Shown in pieces: positions 36,223 through 46,005 of a stretch of 64,000 nucleotides of DNA (positions are counted from its first letter, which is position 1; each line of letters opens with the position of its first letter). The stretch is from CBDAQR01 sp965199055. GTDB taxonomy: Bacteria; Pseudomonadota; Gammaproteobacteria; Pseudomonadales; Halieaceae. The notes beneath the pieces are model-generated. The model was given only the letters and a program-made list of their open reading frames with translations, ran no database searches and was not told the origin of the DNA. The position numbers and the translations under genes are program-made. The DNA is taken from the NCBI GenBank assembly GCA_965199055.1, contig CBDAQR010000003.1:1860001-1924000 (forward strand), written 5' to 3'.

Positions 36223-38444
36223 TCCATTATCCCGCTGTTTTTCCTGGTGCATGCACTTATCTCGCTGGGCTGGCTGCCGGGCACGAAGGGCAGCAAACGG
36301 GCACCTTCGCAGTTCTTTTCTGTCAGGCGGCCAGTTTGCTCATCGATCCAGTAATACTCAATACCCTCTGGCACACGATAGTTCAGAGGCACGTGACTGG
36401 CAGCGGCCATAAAATGCGACCACACCCGCAATGCGCCGGTAGCGCCGGTGAGTCCAGTGGGTGCGTTGTCATCGCGACCCACCCAATTCACCGCTAGGAG
36501 GTCACCGCTGAAACCCGCGAACCAGGAATCGCGGTCGTCGTTGGTGGTGCCCGTTTTTCCCGCCACCGCGAAATTGTTGGGAAGATAGCGCCGGGAGGAC
36601 TTGCCGGTGCCCTCCTCCATCACTTCGCGCAGCGCATAGTGCAGGATATGCATCGATTGCAGCGACGTGACCCGGTCATAGTTGAGTGGAAAGCGCTTAA
36701 GAATTCGACCCTCGGCGTCAACGATATCTCTAATGGTACGCAGCGGCATGCGAAACCCACCGGCGGCTATCGATTGGTAGAGTCTGGCGACATCCAGCGG
36801 ACTCATACCCCCGGCACCCAGCACCATCGACGGTACCGCCGGCTGTGCGCGCTCGACACCCAACTCTCGTAAGGTATCGCTGACTGCCTCAACGCCTACC
36901 GCCATGCCGAGAGCCGCTGTTGCCTGGTTATAGGATTGCGCCAGCGCTCGGTGCAACAATACCTGTCCGTGGGATTCACGAGAGAAATTGCGCGGCTGCC
37001 AGTCGGGCTGACCAGGAATCTCGACGGAAATCGGCTCATCCTTAAGTGGTGTCGCCAGCGTCCATTGATCCGACTCTTTCAGCGCGGCGAGGTAGACCAC
37101 CGGTTTTACCAGTGAGCCCGCCGGACGCACCGCATCCAGCGCCCGATTGAAGCCCGCAAATCGCGGCTGGCGCGAACCAATCAGTGCGCGCACCTCGCCA
37201 TTATCAAAACTGGTCACCACCATGGCCGATTGCAGATCACCATCTGCATCGAGTTGCTGCATCACAGACTGGGTACTGCGCTCGGCCTGGCGCTGCAGCA
37301 GCGGGTCGAAACTGGTAAAGATACTGAGCCCGAGAGAACCCAGATCCTGTTCCGCATAGTCTCGCCGCAATTGCCTGCGCACCAGATCGAGAAACGCCGG
37401 ATAGGAATTCATGATGCGCGGGCGTTGACTCAACCCCAACGGCATGGCCTGCGCTACGGCGGACTCAGCTTCATTAATTACCCCCTGTGCCTGCATCACC
37501 TGCAATACAGTGTTCCGCCTCGCTGTCGCGCGCTGTGGGTGCCGCAGGGGGTTGTAGAGCGAGGCGCCCTTCACCATACCAATCAAAAGGGCCTGCTGAT
37601 GCAAGCCCAGCTCGTCCAAATCGGAATCAAAGTAGTAGCGCGCCGCCAGACCAAATCCATGGATGCCACGCGGACCATCCTGACCCAGGTACACCTCATT
37701 GATGTAACCCTGCAGGATTTCCTCTTTGTCGAAGCGCAGCTCCAAGAGCAGGGCCATGAATACCTCAGTCAGCTTGCGCCAGTAGCTGCGTTCGCGCGTG
37801 AGGTAATAGTTCTTGACCAGCTGCTGCGTGATCGTGCTACCCCCCTGCACGACTTTTCCAGCACGAAAATTGTTGTAGGCGGCACGAGCGATGCCGGTAG
37901 GCGACACCCCCCAGTGACCGTGGAAATTGCGGTCCTCGACTGCCAGCAAGCCTTGCACCAACAAAGACGGTACCTGTTCCATTCGCAGCAACAGTCTGTC
38001 TTCGCGGTGACGTGGGTAGATGCCTCCAATCTGTACCGGCTCCAGTCGCACCAGATCTGCGCTGCGGCCATCAACCTGCAGACTACTCACTCGGTCACCG
38101 GCGAAACCGACCCGAATCCTAGCGGCATCCAATCGCTCATCGGGAAACTCAAATCGACGTGAATAGAATTCCAGGCTGGCGCCGGCGCGACGTTTGTCAC
38201 CACTGGCGCGCACGGGGCTGCTGTTGCGATACCCCAGCAAGCCTAACTCGTGGTCGAGTTCGTCTATCTCGAGATACAAACCGGGAAAGAGCTCGAGTGG
38301 CCGCGCATAGACCTTGGCCGGTACCTCCCAGCGCCGATCGCGGAAAGTAGTGCTGACCAAAGCGTCAAAATAGACCAGGAGCATGGCGCCGATGACGCCC
38401 ATTACCAGGAGCAATTTCCACAACAAATGGGAGGTGTTCTTCAT
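36201..38444 (-). CDS. mrcB: Penicillin-binding protein 1B (bifunctional transglycosylase/transpeptidase)
   Basis: A 747-residue inner-membrane peptidoglycan synthase. A membrane helix at residues 8-28 is followed by the UB2H-like region (VPAKVYARPLELFPG). The GT51 domain has LLAVEDRNFHGHWGVSPTGI, GGSTITQQLVKN and LQGYINEVYLGQDG. The transpeptidase domain has the SxxK serine in PAGSLVKPVVYLAAL and KTGTTNDDRDSWFAG. The UB2H domain marks PBP1B rather than PBP1A. The adjacent lipoprotein gene overlaps its 3' end. Confidence 0.95.
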   Translation of the reverse strand: MKNTSHLLWKLLLVMGVIGAMLLVYFDALVSTTFRDRRWEVPAKVYARPLELFPGLYLEIDELDHELGLLGYRNSSPVRASGDKRRAGASLEFYSRRFEFPDERLDAARIRVGFAGDRVSSLQVDGRSADLVRLEPVQIGGIYPRHREDRLLLRMEQVPSLLVQGLLAVEDRNFHGHWGVSPTGIARAAYNNFRAGKVVQGGSTITQQLVKNYYLTRERSYWRKLTEVFMALLLELRFDKEEILQGYINEVYLGQDGPRGIHGFGLAARYYFDSDLDELGLHQQALLIGMVKGASLYNPLRHPQRATARRNTVLQVMQAQGVINEAESAVAQAMPLGLSQRPRIMNSYPAFLDLVRRQLRRDYAEQDLGSLGLSIFTSFDPLLQRQAERSTQSVMQQLDADGDLQSAMVVTSFDNGEVRALIGSRQPRFAGFNRALDAVRPAGSLVKPVVYLAALKESDQWTLATPLKDEPISVEIPGQPDWQPRNFSRESHGQVLLHRALAQSYNQATAALGMAVGVEAVSDTLRELGVERAQPAVPSMVLGAGGMSPLDVARLYQSIAAGGFRMPLRTIRDIVDAEGRILKRFPLNYDRVTSLQSMHILHYALREVMEEGTGKSSRRYLPNNFAVAGKTGTTNDDRDSWFAGFSGDLLAVNWVGRDDNAPTGLTGATGALRVWSHFMAAASHVPLNYRVPEGIEYYWIDEQTGRLTEKNCEGARLLPFVPGSQPSEISACTRKNSGIMEWFRDLF

Positions 38445-38516
38445 GAGCTGGCAGTGTACAACAGAGTGGCGGACAGCTCAGGCATCTCGCATAATAGCGC
38501 TCATTTTTGAGACAGG

Positions 38517-39533
38517 ATGTTTGCAAACGTGAAGAAATACAAAGTCTACGGCATCGGCAACGCACTCGTGGATACTGAGATAGAGGTGCAGGACGATGAG
38601 CTGTCCAATATGGGCGTTGAAAAGGGATTGATGACGCTGGTGGACGAACAGCGCCAACATGAACTGGCCAATCACCTGCGCCACCACTTAGTGGCGGCCC
38701 AGCGCGCCAGTGGCGGTAGCGCGGCTAACTCCATGATCGCCACGGCTCGCTTCGGCGGCCCCACGTTTTATTCCTGCAAAGTAGCGAACGACGACAACGG
38801 CGACTTCTACCTGAGCGATCTGGAAGCCGCTGGCGTTGAGCACAATATGCACGGCGGTCGCCAATCAGGAATTACCGGGCGGTGCCTGGTGCTGATCTCT
38901 CCTGACGCAGAGCGCAGCATGAACAGTTTCCTCGGCATCAGCGAAACGCTATCCACCAGCGAACTGGTACCCGAATCCTTAGAGCAATCTGAGTGGGTCT
39001 ATATCGAAGGTTATCTGGTGACTTCCCCCACCGGCCTTGAAGCGGCCGTGCGAACGCGCGAACTCGCGCAAAAAACCGGTGTGAAAACCTCCTTGAGCTT
39101 CTCCGACCCCGGCATGGTGGAATTTTTCCGCGATAACATGCAACAGATCGTGGGCGAGAACGGCGTTGACCTGATATTTTGCAACGAGCAGGAGGCACTG
39201 ACCTGGGCCGGTACGGACAACCTTGACGAGGCCATCGCCAATCTGCGCCAGGTCGCCAAACAATTTGCCGTCACCCTAGGCGCCAAGGGCGCGCTCGTAT
39301 TTGACGGTGAGCAGCTGCTGGAAATCGAACCCTGCCCGGTTGAAGCGGTGGACTCCAACGGCGCCGGAGACATGTTTGCAGGCGCCTTTCTCTACGCGAT
39401 CACTCACGGTCACGATATGGAGACGGCGGGTCGCTTTGCGAACCTGGCAGCCTCGCGCGTCGTCGGCCGGTTCGGGCCGCGACTGAGCGCCGTTGAACAC
39501 GACCAACTGCTTAAGGATTTCTTCGGCGAGTAG
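38517..39533 (+). CDS. PfkB-family kinase (adenosine kinase-like)
   Basis: A 338-residue ribokinase-superfamily enzyme. The N-terminal GIGNALVDTEIEV, the substrate glycines ASGGSAANSMIATARFGG and the C-terminal anion-hole and catalytic Asp DSNGAGDMFAGAF are clear. Sequence style (GIGNALVD, GGSAANS) matches bacterial adenosine kinase-like proteins, but inosine/guanosine or a sugar could also be the substrate. It is divergent from PBP1B and convergent with polB. Confidence 0.85.
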   Translation: MFANVKKYKVYGIGNALVDTEIEVQDDELSNMGVEKGLMTLVDEQRQHELANHLRHHLVAAQRASGGSAANSMIATARFGGPTFYSCKVANDDNGDFYLSDLEAAGVEHNMHGGRQSGITGRCLVLISPDAERSMNSFLGISETLSTSELVPESLEQSEWVYIEGYLVTSPTGLEAAVRTRELAQKTGVKTSLSFSDPGMVEFFRDNMQQIVGENGVDLIFCNEQEALTWAGTDNLDEAIANLRQVAKQFAVTLGAKGALVFDGEQLLEIEPCPVEAVDSNGAGDMFAGAFLYAITHGHDMETAGRFANLAASRVVGRFGPRLSAVEHDQLLKDFFGE

Positions 39534-39555
39534 TCGGAGCCGCCTTCGATTCCAC

Positions 39556-41686
39556 TCAGAAGAGAGAGAACTGCCGCCCGGTGATTTCGGCAAAAGAAGT
39601 GCCGAGAAAATGCAGAATGCCGTCTGCCACCGGCGCGAGTTGCCGCTCCAGATAGTGCTGGTAATCCAGCCCTCCCTCTGCGGCTGCCGCTGGCTCGGCA
39701 CCCTGTAAGGTAATCACGTATTCGATCCAGGCACCGCGGCGTGGTGATTCTATGCCCCGGCTCCTGTAGAGCTTGGCGGCCCGCACATGGGGCGGAATAT
39801 TCCGCTCGTACTCATCGAGCTTACGGCGCAGTCGTTTGCGGTAAACCAGCTGATCATCAAGCTCACCGCTTTCAAGCTGTGCTACGGTTTCTGCGATGTA
39901 GTCCCGATAGGGCTCGTTGTAAAACACGCGGCGATACAACTCGCTCTGAAACTCGCGGGCCATTAGCGTCCAGTCGGTGCGAACATTCTCCAGCCCCTTG
40001 AATACCACCTCCTCTTCACCGCCCCTGGCAACCACACCCGCGTAGCGCTTTTTACTGCCTTTATCCGAGCCGCGTACCGTTGGCATCAGAAAGCGACGAT
40101 AGTGGGTTTCGAATTCCAGCTCCAGCAGACTGTCGATCCCAAACTCGTTCGCCAGGCGGTCCGTCCACCACTGGTTCAGGTTCTGCTCCAGCAACTTACC
40201 GCGCTCTTGCACCGCAATCGCACGCGCCTCAGCACTCAGGCTCTCATCTACCTGCCTCACCCAGACGAACACTGAGTCGGTATCTCCGTATATGACACGA
40301 TCGCCAAGACTTTCGATGCGATCGCGCGTTTCCTGAATAATCTGGTGGCCGCGGCGAGTGATGGAACTGGCCAGACGCGCATCGAAAAAGCGACAGCCCG
40401 TGGTGCCAAGCACACCGTAAAAAGAGTTCATGATGATCTTGATGGCCTGGGACTGGGCACCGTCAGAACGCGCTTTCGCGGCATCACGCAACTGCCACAG
40501 CCGCTCAATGATGCCTGGAAGAATAGGATCCCGCCGCGCAAAGCGCGCCTCCAGAAACCCTGGCACCAGCGTGTCGTCCTCCGCAGGCGCCGCGGAGCCC
40601 AGCGCCAGACCCAGTGGATCGATAAAGAAGGTGCGAATAATGCTGGGATACAGGCTCTTGAAATCCAATACCAGAACGTCGTCGTAGATACCCGGCTCGG
40701 AGTCGAGCACGAAGCCGCCCGGGCTCGCCACCAGATCTCGACTAGCATTGGGTGCGACGAAGCCGGCGCGGTGCAAACGCGGCAGATACAGATAGTCAAA
40801 CGCCGCCACAGATCCACCCAGGCGATCCAGCGCAAGGCCGGTCATCTGGCTGCGAGCCACGGAAAATTCGAGCAGATCCGTGTGCTCGAATATGTCCCAC
40901 ACCAGTTCGCAATCACGCAGGTTGTATTCGGCCAGCGCTTCCTTGTCGGCGCGAAACAGCTCCGTAATCTCTTCACCGCGCTGACTACCGTGCAACAGCT
41001 TACCCTGGCCCAGCAATTCTCGAGAGACGTTCTCCAGGGAAAAACTCTCGAAACGATAGGTGGCCGTGCGCAACATCTCGATCCCGTCGATAACTGCTCG
41101 GCCGGGAATCTGGACGGTCTTGCGATCACCCTCGTCATCTAGATCACGCCAGTGCGGCGTGCGCCGGTTACGCCCCAGCGGCAATCGCATCTTCAGTTTT
41201 TCGGCCAATCGCTGCAAAAACCACAGGTCAAAATTCACCACGTTCCAGCCGATCAGCACATCAGGATCGTAGCGCTGCAGAAAGTCACAAAAGGCGCCCA
41301 GCACCGCCCGTTCGCTGGCATGGTACTCAAGCCAATCGCGGTTCTCGCCGCTGCCGCACATGAACACCCGCCGCACCGCAACGCCATCCCATACGCCATA
41401 AACCCCAATCGAATACAGCTCCACCCCCTGCAGGGCCGTTTCGATATCGATAGAGAGCATCTTTAACTGCGGTTGGTAATCAGCGGCGCGCAGTTTAGGC
41501 GGGTTGGCACCCACTTCGAAGGTGAGCGCCCCAGCGACGAAGCGCTCCATCAGAAAACGCTCTGCCGGATTGACGTCAGCTTCCAGTGGTTCCAACCCGG
41601 CTTCCTGCAGGCGGTCACGCGCCTGGCGCAGCTGCCGCTGGCTGCGAAAATACAGGCCCGCCACATCGCGCATGCTGAAGTCCTGC
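39556..41686 (-). pseudogene. polB: DNA polymerase II (polB), N-terminal coding part missing
   Basis: About 710 codons of a family B polymerase (E. coli Pol II has 783). Exonuclease motifs are SIDIETAL, GWNVVNFDLWFL and YNLRDCELVW. Polymerase motifs are DFKSLYPSIIRT (A), KIIMNSFYGVLG (B) and YGDTDSVFV (C), so all catalytic residues are present. The frame continues beyond the internal ATG at 41673 to the IS3 end at 41686 (QDFSMRDVAGLYFR), corresponding to LKDFHRQPVYGLYCR of E. coli. The missing 70-75 residues are the start of the N-terminal domain. Translation from the internal ATG is possible but unproven. Confidence 0.88.
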
Positions 41687-41760
41687 TGTAAGTACCCCGT
41701 AAAATAGCGCCACTCATACGTAGAAATTTCTATAAACTAACGTGATAGGAGTTTTTACAT

Positions 41761-42024
41761 ATGCGCAAATCGAAGTTCAGCGAAACGCAGATTGTGGCGT
41801 TTCTCAAACAAGCAGAAAGCGGAGTGCCGGTTCCGGACATATGTCGAGAGCATGGCATTGGACTCAGCACCTTTTACAAGTGGCGCTCTAAGTACGGTGG
41901 AATGGAAGCCTCCGATGTACGGCGGCTCAAGGAACTTGAAGAAGAGAACCGCAAGCTCAAGCAGATGTATGCCGATCTCAGCCTGAAGAGTCAGATGCAG
42001 GAAGAGATCATAAAAAAGCTTTAG
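41761..42024 (+). CDS. IS3-family transposase OrfA
   Basis: An 87-residue protein with the IS3 helix-turn-helix (FSETQIVAFLKQAESGVPVP, then CREHGIGLSTFYKWRSKYGG). A leucine-zipper-like helix rich in Glu and Lys (LEEENRKLKQMYADLSLKSQ) follows and mediates assembly with OrfAB. It begins seven bases after TAGGAG. It ends at TAG just after the A6G slippery sequence. Confidence 0.95.
   Translation: MRKSKFSETQIVAFLKQAESGVPVPDICREHGIGLSTFYKWRSKYGGMEASDVRRLKELEEENRKLKQMYADLSLKSQMQEEIIKKL
42012..42018 (+). promoter_or_regulatory. Programmed -1 frameshift site A AAA AAG
   Basis: The heptamer A AAA AAG lies in the correct phase near the end of orfA. A -1 shift continues as ALGPVHRRQWVDRLRKDY straight into OrfB, producing the OrfAB transposase. 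OrfB on its own would need a TTG start at 42057, so frameshifting is the likely route. Confidence 0.85.
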
Positions 42025-42056
42025 GGCCAGTCCATCGTCGGCAGTGGGTTGATCGT

Positions 42057-42836
42057 TTGCGCAAGGATTACCCTGTCAGCATTCGAGCGGCCTGTGGTGC
42101 AGCCGCGCTAAGTCGCACGGCGTATTACTACACGCCCAAGCGAGTAGATGATAGTGAGCTGATTGATGCGTTGCTGGCCTTGGTTGAGAAGCACCCTCGC
42201 TGGGGTTTTCCAAAGCTGTGTAAGCGGCTCAGAGCGTTGGGTAAACGTTGGAATCACAAACGGATTTACCGTGTTTATATGGAGTTAAAACTGAATATAC
42301 GGCGTAAAGTAAAACGCAGGATACCGAATAGGAATCCGTTGCCATTGCGCGTTCCTAGATCAGCCAATATCTGTTGGTCGATGGATTTTATGAGCGATAC
42401 CTTGCGTCACGGTCATCGGTTTCGCACGTTCAATGTGGTTGATGATTTCAATCGAGAAGTGTTAGCGATAGATATCAATTCGGGCATTACTACGGAGCGA
42501 GTGATACATACATTAGATCGTATTGCAGCCTGGCGAGGCTATCCCGCTATTATCAGGGTTGATAATGGCCCTGAATTTACATCAGGGGCGTTGGCTGAAT
42601 GGGCGCAAGCGCATGGAATTCAGATCGATTTCATCAAGCCCGGCAAGCCTTACCAAAATGGATTTATCGAACGTTTTAATCGCACGTATCGAGAGGAAGT
42701 ATTGGACTTATATCTGTTCGAGACATTGCAGGAAGTTCGAGAGATCACGGATGACTGGATCGTGTTGTATAACCATGAACGACCCCATGATGGATTGAAC
42801 GATATGACACCCGTTCAATACCGAGAAGTGGCTTAA
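42057..42836 (+). CDS. IS3-family transposase OrfB (DDE catalytic domain)
   Basis: At least 259 residues, with the frame open upstream to the frameshift site at 42018. The HTH_21 region (HPRWGFPKLCKRLRALGKRW) precedes the retroviral-type integrase core. DDE residues are in ICWSMDFMSD, IRVDNGPEF and GFIERFNRTYREEVLD. The C-terminus LYNHERPHDGLNDMTPVQY is characteristic of IS3 transposases. The element looks intact and could be active. Confidence 0.95.
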   Translation: MRKDYPVSIRAACGAAALSRTAYYYTPKRVDDSELIDALLALVEKHPRWGFPKLCKRLRALGKRWNHKRIYRVYMELKLNIRRKVKRRIPNRNPLPLRVPRSANICWSMDFMSDTLRHGHRFRTFNVVDDFNREVLAIDINSGITTERVIHTLDRIAAWRGYPAIIRVDNGPEFTSGALAEWAQAHGIQIDFIKPGKPYQNGFIERFNRTYREEVLDLYLFETLQEVREITDDWIVLYNHERPHDGLNDMTPVQYREVA

Positions 42837-42877
42837 TTTTTCTATGAATGGGTGGTTAGCTGTTTGGGGTATTTACA

Positions 42878-43363
42878 ATACCAGATCATCGCTACGAAGT
42901 ACCCCGCTTTAATTTTGAGGGGATGATCACCAATCGCGGCAGTCAGGTCTCCATGGACCTCTATCCCGATATGGACCTGGTACTCAACTTCAGCTACCTG
43001 CAGCAGCACTATGCGGGCGTGGAAAAAATTTTCGAAAAGGCCCAGAAGCATAAGCACATTCAGCACGAGCCTTCGCGCCTTCCTCATCTGCGTGCTCTTT
43101 GTTCCCCCTACTTTCTCATGGGCAAGGGTGTACCCAAGGAACACCTGTTCGACATGCAGGACTGGGCGCTGGCGTATCTCGAAGAGTGGATAAAAATCTA
43201 TCAAGCGCAAGGCGAATTAGAAGCGGATGGCGCGGCTCTGCGCCTCCGACGGCGTCAACTCATCGCCAGAACGATCATCGAGAATGACCCGGACAGGGAT
43301 AAAGTGGTCGATGTCTATGGCGAGGAGACAACCCAGGCAATAGAAGCGGCGGCGATGCTGTAA
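42878..43363 (+). pseudogene. Unknown gene truncated at its 5' end by the IS3 element
   Basis: The open frame enters directly from the IS end (IPDHRYEVPRFNFEG) and continues from an in-frame ATG at 42923 to 43363. It encodes FSYLQQHYAGVEKIFEKAQK, LRALCSPYFLMGKGVPKEHL and DMQDWALAYLEEWIKIYQAQ. The residues before the ATG look coding and no proper ribosome binding site precedes that ATG (GAGGGG abuts it), so the real start has been lost. The predicted fold is helical and soluble. I do not recognise the family. It lies 29 bases before the TonB receptor gene and may have been co-transcribed with it. Confidence 0.6.
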
Positions 43364-43392
43364 CAAGAGAGATGGCTGGCGAGGAGAAACCA

Positions 43393-45990
43393 ATGAAAAA
43401 AACAATTATAGGAATCGCAGTAGCCTGCGCAGCACTAGAGGGGCAGATGGTCAGCGCGCAGCCCAGCGAGCCGACGGTGCTAGAAGAAGTTGTGGTCAGT
43501 GCACGTCGCCGCGACGAATCGTTGCAGGAAGTACCTCTGTCCATCACCGCCTTTTCCGGGACTCAGATCGTGCAACAGGACCTACATACCCTGGAAGATA
43601 TCGCTAACTACACTGTTGGCATGAACTACTGGGGCGCTCCCACCTCAGGGTTCCAAAGTAGCCCAACGATTCGTGGAGTCGCTACCGGATTCTTGCAGGA
43701 TCGCGTGCAGAACGTGGCTGCATTTCTCAACGGCATCTACTTACAGCGCCAAAGCATGATGAACATCGGCTTGGCAGACCTGCAGCGCATCGAAATCCTC
43801 AAGGGCCCTCAGAATGCAATGTACGGGCGTTCGGCATTCGCCGGGGCTATCAATTACGTTACCGAGAAGCCAGCCGAGACCTTCGAGGGCTATTTGTCTA
43901 CTACGCAGGGGGACGACGAGCGCGAGGATTACCGCGCAGCCTTCAATGTACCCTTGTGGGAGGACAAATTACTGAGCCGTATCGCCTACGGTAGCAGCGA
44001 CTATGACGGGCACACCAAAAACCGGCATCCCGAGGCGGGCAGTAGCGCGGGTGGTTTCAGCAACGAAGACAATCTGGGCGGCTGGAATGACGAGACCTGG
44101 AATGCGGCCCTTACCTTCCGCCCCACAGAGGGTCTACAGATTCAGGGCGAGTACTACAAAACCGACCTCCAGCGAGAAAGCCAGCCCTACTACATTATCA
44201 GCGGTTTGCGTGATGTTGCGGCCATACAAGTAGGTCGTTTTGACGATTTGAACTTCAACGAAATCAGCTACCTCGACCCCAATGCAGGTCTGGTCACCGG
44301 CAGCACTATGTGGCGCGGCGAGTTACCGGATGGCTCACCCGGCGCGGGCAACTGTATTTTCGAGACGCCACAGAACCCCTGCTCCAATGGCGACCTACGC
44401 TCTAACGAGATTGTGGTTGATCCAAGAGCATACGGTATGGAGACCGAAAGTGAGATCGGCACAGTTGATATCGATTGGGATATTAATGAACAGTTCAGTG
44501 TGCACTACCTGTTCGGCCGAGTTGACCACGAGGGCTCCACTGCAGGTCCAGCCGAGCGCGATGCTCTCAATGGCTCGGAGCTGTTCGACATTATCGACAC
44601 GGTGTATAGCAATATTTCGAGTGCTCGGCCCATCACCGATCTGGAAACCGACTCCCACGAGCTGCGCCTGGATTGGCGAGTGTCGGATGATTTGCAAACC
44701 AGTTGGGGTTTGTTCTACGCAGACGTGGAAGACGAACAGTATGACTTCACTGTCTTCGCGCCACTTTGCAGCGACCGAGACCGCAATGGCAGTGGTTCCA
44801 ACCAGGATGAGCTGGCCGGCTGTGAGGTGAGCTTCAACGCCTCGGTGAATGACACACCGCTGGATGAAATCACTTTCAATCCGTTCTGGTTATTCTCCTA
44901 CGCCAACTGGCATGGCAATAAAGGTAATCACACCCAGTTCGACGATGAGATCTGGGCCGTCTTCGCCAGCATGGACTATCAAATCAATGACAGCCTGCGG
45001 TTGCGCGCTGAAGGCAGGTATTCCGAGGAAGACAAGGAGATCAATCGTCTTACCGATGGCTTCTCGCTAGCCCCAGGTGAGATCGGCTGTTCTCCGGGCG
45101 CCATACCCTTCTGCCTGCCCTCCTCCATCATTAGAGCGAAAGACAGCGACACCTTTGACTTCTTCGCGCCCCGGGTGAGTCTCGAGTGGCAATGGGAAGA
45201 AGACAGCATGCTCTACGCCTCAATCGCCGGCGGTACAAAGTCAGGAGGCTTTAACAATGCTGCCGCTGCATCACAGCAAACCTATGACGAAGAGGAAAAC
45301 TGGACCTTCGAAATTGGCAGCAAGAATGTGCTGTTCGATCAGAAGCTCATGCTGAATGCCGCCGCTTACTACATCGACTGGAGCGACATACAGGGTTCGG
45401 AGCCACCCGAAGACACCTCTATTAACTCCGCCGCCGTCATCGGTAATATTGGCGACGCCACCAGCATGGGCATCGAACTAGAGACGAACTGGCTAATCAA
45501 TGCCTACTTTTCCGTTAGTCTAGGCTATGCCTGGAATGACGCTGAGTATGACGAAGGCGACTACGATACCGCCCAGCGCTATCTCTACTACCGCTGCGAG
45601 CAGGATATCGTCCAGGCTGGCGACCTCTGCGGCGACACCGACATCGATGGCAACAATTTGCCGCGGAACTCCGAGCACCAGTTATCGGGTTCAATCGACT
45701 TCAGCTATCCGATCAGTGCCGGTTGGAGCATAGAGGCGCGCCTCGCGGGCAACTACCAATCCAAACAGTACATCACCCCGCTCAACGAAGCGCACATACC
45801 CTCAAGGACACTCTGGGATGCCAATATTCAGCTAGTCGATGGCGAGAACTGGGAACTGGCGCTGTGGGGCAAGAACATCTTTGATGAGGAGTACGCATCC
45901 GGCGTACTGAACATCCTCGAGCAAAACAAGTATATGGTGTCACTCGGCGCGCCGCGCAGCTGGGGTGCACGTCTCAAGTACAGCTTCTGA
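43393..45990 (+). CDS. TonB-dependent outer-membrane receptor
   Basis: An 865-residue receptor. The signal peptide is MKKTIIGIAVACAALEGQMV with cleavage after SAQ. A TonB-box-like EEVVVSARRRDESLQEVPLS and the plug domain (ALVTEDIANYT-like ... ADLQRIEILKGPQNAMYGRS, FAGAINYVTEKP) follow, then a 22-strand beta-barrel ending ARLKYSF with the terminal aromatic. The start at 43393 follows GAGGAG. Such receptors of the FecA/CirA-like and SusC-unlike type import siderophores, vitamins or hydrophobic carbon sources. The plug sequence and neighbouring catabolic genes favour an organic substrate, but this is inference. No Fur box was seen upstream. Confidence 0.92.
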   Translation: MKKTIIGIAVACAALEGQMVSAQPSEPTVLEEVVVSARRRDESLQEVPLSITAFSGTQIVQQDLHTLEDIANYTVGMNYWGAPTSGFQSSPTIRGVATGFLQDRVQNVAAFLNGIYLQRQSMMNIGLADLQRIEILKGPQNAMYGRSAFAGAINYVTEKPAETFEGYLSTTQGDDEREDYRAAFNVPLWEDKLLSRIAYGSSDYDGHTKNRHPEAGSSAGGFSNEDNLGGWNDETWNAALTFRPTEGLQIQGEYYKTDLQRESQPYYIISGLRDVAAIQVGRFDDLNFNEISYLDPNAGLVTGSTMWRGELPDGSPGAGNCIFETPQNPCSNGDLRSNEIVVDPRAYGMETESEIGTVDIDWDINEQFSVHYLFGRVDHEGSTAGPAERDALNGSELFDIIDTVYSNISSARPITDLETDSHELRLDWRVSDDLQTSWGLFYADVEDEQYDFTVFAPLCSDRDRNGSGSNQDELAGCEVSFNASVNDTPLDEITFNPFWLFSYANWHGNKGNHTQFDDEIWAVFASMDYQINDSLRLRAEGRYSEEDKEINRLTDGFSLAPGEIGCSPGAIPFCLPSSIIRAKDSDTFDFFAPRVSLEWQWEEDSMLYASIAGGTKSGGFNNAAAASQQTYDEEENWTFEIGSKNVLFDQKLMLNAAAYYIDWSDIQGSEPPEDTSINSAAVIGNIGDATSMGIELETNWLINAYFSVSLGYAWNDAEYDEGDYDTAQRYLYYRCEQDIVQAGDLCGDTDIDGNNLPRNSEHQLSGSIDFSYPISAGWSIEARLAGNYQSKQYITPLNEAHIPSRTLWDANIQLVDGENWELALWGKNIFDEEYASGVLNILEQNKYMVSLGAPRSWGARLKYSF

Positions 45991-46005
45991 TTTCCCCGCA
46001 AGTTT

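Larger units (their letters stand above)
41687..42877 (+). mobile_element. IS3-family insertion sequence
   Basis: A 1191-base element. Left end TGTAAGTACCCC (41687-41698) and the complement of the right end TGTAAATACCCC form 12-base terminal inverted repeats with one mismatch, and similarity continues inward. It encodes OrfA and OrfB linked by a frameshift site. The bases flanking it do not match (TGC and ATA for 3, CTGC and ATAC for 4), so there is no target duplication. One side is truncated polB and the other a truncated unknown gene. Confidence 0.92.

Noticed and set aside
37230..38162. A 310-codon plus-strand frame opposite PBP1B
   Set aside because: Antisense of mrcB without coding features of its own.
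40345..41142. A 265-codon plus-strand frame opposite polB
   Set aside because: Antisense of the polymerase exonuclease/palm coding sequence; long antisense frames are common at this base composition.
41690..42906. Ten-base direct repeat AAGTACCCCG at 41690-41699 and 42897-42906 as a possible insertion duplication
   Set aside because: The first copy lies inside the IS left terminal repeat and the second 19 bases beyond the right end, so it does not fit a target duplication; probably chance.
43364..43392. Fur box upstream of the TonB receptor
   Set aside because: The 29-base gap and the sequence before it show no GATAATNATTATC-like repeat; iron control is not supported.
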